Assembly: GCA_001795165.1 (NCBI GenBank)
Contig: MGNS01000053.1
Location: forward strand, 38,349 to 51,353
Direction of reading: 5' to 3'
From: Chloroflexi bacterium RBG_16_57_11
GTDB lineage: Bacteria > Chloroflexota > Anaerolineae > Anaerolineales > UBA4823
DNA length: 13,005 bases
The notes under the pieces are model-generated. The model made no database searches. It had not been told where the DNA came from and saw only the letters and a list, made by a program, of their open reading frames with translations. The position numbers were made by a program, and so were the translations under genes. How positions within the stretch are numbered: position 1 is the stretch's first letter; each line of letters starts with the position of its first letter. This document shows positions 12,759 through 13,005 of the stretch, piece by piece.

Positions 12759-13005
12759 CTAACCCAAAGCCACATCCAGCATCATCATCACCGCAAAGCC
12801 TATCATGGCTCCAAATGTTGCCACGTCTGTTTTCTTATCGATTTGCGATTCAGGGATCAATTCTTCGACGACCACGTAGATCATCGCCCCAGCAGCGAAG
12901 GCCAGCGCATAGGGAAGCAGCGGGCGTACCAGCAGCACTGCGGCGGCACCCAGCACCCCCGCCACCGGCTCGACTGTCCCGGAAAGCTGACCGTACCAGA
13001 AGGCT
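12759..13005 (-). CDS. ZIP-family divalent metal transporter, C-terminal part (cut by right edge)
   Basis: The minus-strand frame is open to the window edge and gives about 82 residues ending in a TAG at 12759. The visible part begins A-F-W-Y-G-Q-L-S-G-T-V-E-P, the conserved G-Q-L-S-G-x-V-E-P loop of the ZIP family (GufA/ZupT-like). Three hydrophobic membrane segments follow: the A-G-V-L-G-A-A-A-V-L-L helix, the L-A-F-A-A-G-A-M-I-Y-V-V-V-E-E helix whose Glu pair is a usual metal-path feature, and a last helix of the form F-G-A-M-I-G-F-A-V-M-M-M. The metal (zinc, iron or manganese) cannot be told. The true start is outside the window. It lies upstream of and parallel to rpsF, which has its own promoter. 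Confidence 0.88.
   Translation of the reverse strand, partial: AFWYGQLSGTVEPVAGVLGAAAVLLVRPLLPYALAFAAGAMIYVVVEELIPESQIDKKTDVATFGAMIGFAVMMMLDVALG

Overview
The window looks like a stretch of bacterial chromosome, most likely from Chloroflexota (Anaerolineae-like). This placement is an inference. It rests on the moderately high GC content, the Thr/Pro-rich linker inside an exported foldase, DarA-like (DUF970) receptors, the rnc-smc pair and protein-level resemblance. There is no rRNA, tRNA, mobile element, CRISPR array or prophage. Almost every base is coding or short regulatory DNA.

Layout. 1-972 (minus): a MaoC-type hot-dog dehydratase, followed one base after its stop by the N-terminus of a proline-rich disordered protein that runs off the left edge. 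1040-4068 (plus): a three-gene set, consisting of a divergent GH63/trehalase-like (alpha/alpha)6 glycoside hydrolase and two tandem DarA-like (cyclic-di-AMP receptor family) proteins with a 1-nt overlap. 4092-5244 (minus, convergent with the previous set): an AMMECR1 protein preceded by a flavin-reductase-like FMN-binding protein. 5245-5545: a divergent control region with two recognisable sigma70-type promoters and an 11-bp inverted repeat that encloses the rnc ribosome binding site. 5546-9982 (plus): rnc (RNase III) then smc (chromosome condensation ATPase). 9982-10078: two hairpins acting as terminators between convergent genes. 10095-12610 (minus): the classic rpsF-ssb-rpsR operon followed by a membrane-anchored PpiC/SurA-like foldase. 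12611-12758: a strong promoter and a structured leader for rpsF. 12759-13005 (minus): the C-terminal part of a ZIP-family metal transporter, cut by the right edge.

Most of this is core housekeeping: RNA processing, chromosome segregation, small-subunit proteins and protein export/folding. The least ordinary parts are four. (1) The two adjacent DarA-like proteins each appear to have lost a different part of the canonical nucleotide receptor, which suggests a heteromeric sensor coupled to a sugar hydrolase. (2) The rnc start region can form mutually exclusive hairpins, which suggests autoregulation. (3) The RNase III has Ala where E. coli has the metal-binding Asp114. (4) The glycoside hydrolase seems to lack the usual GH63 catalytic base. 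I did not find a defence system or other evident new multi-gene system. The hydrolase plus tandem-receptor cluster is the best candidate for something undescribed.

Several starts were moved from the longest reading frame to an internal start with a good Shine-Dalgarno sequence: the first DarA-like gene, the AMMECR1 gene, rnc, ssb and rpsF. The flavin reductase uses TTG and rpsR uses GTG.
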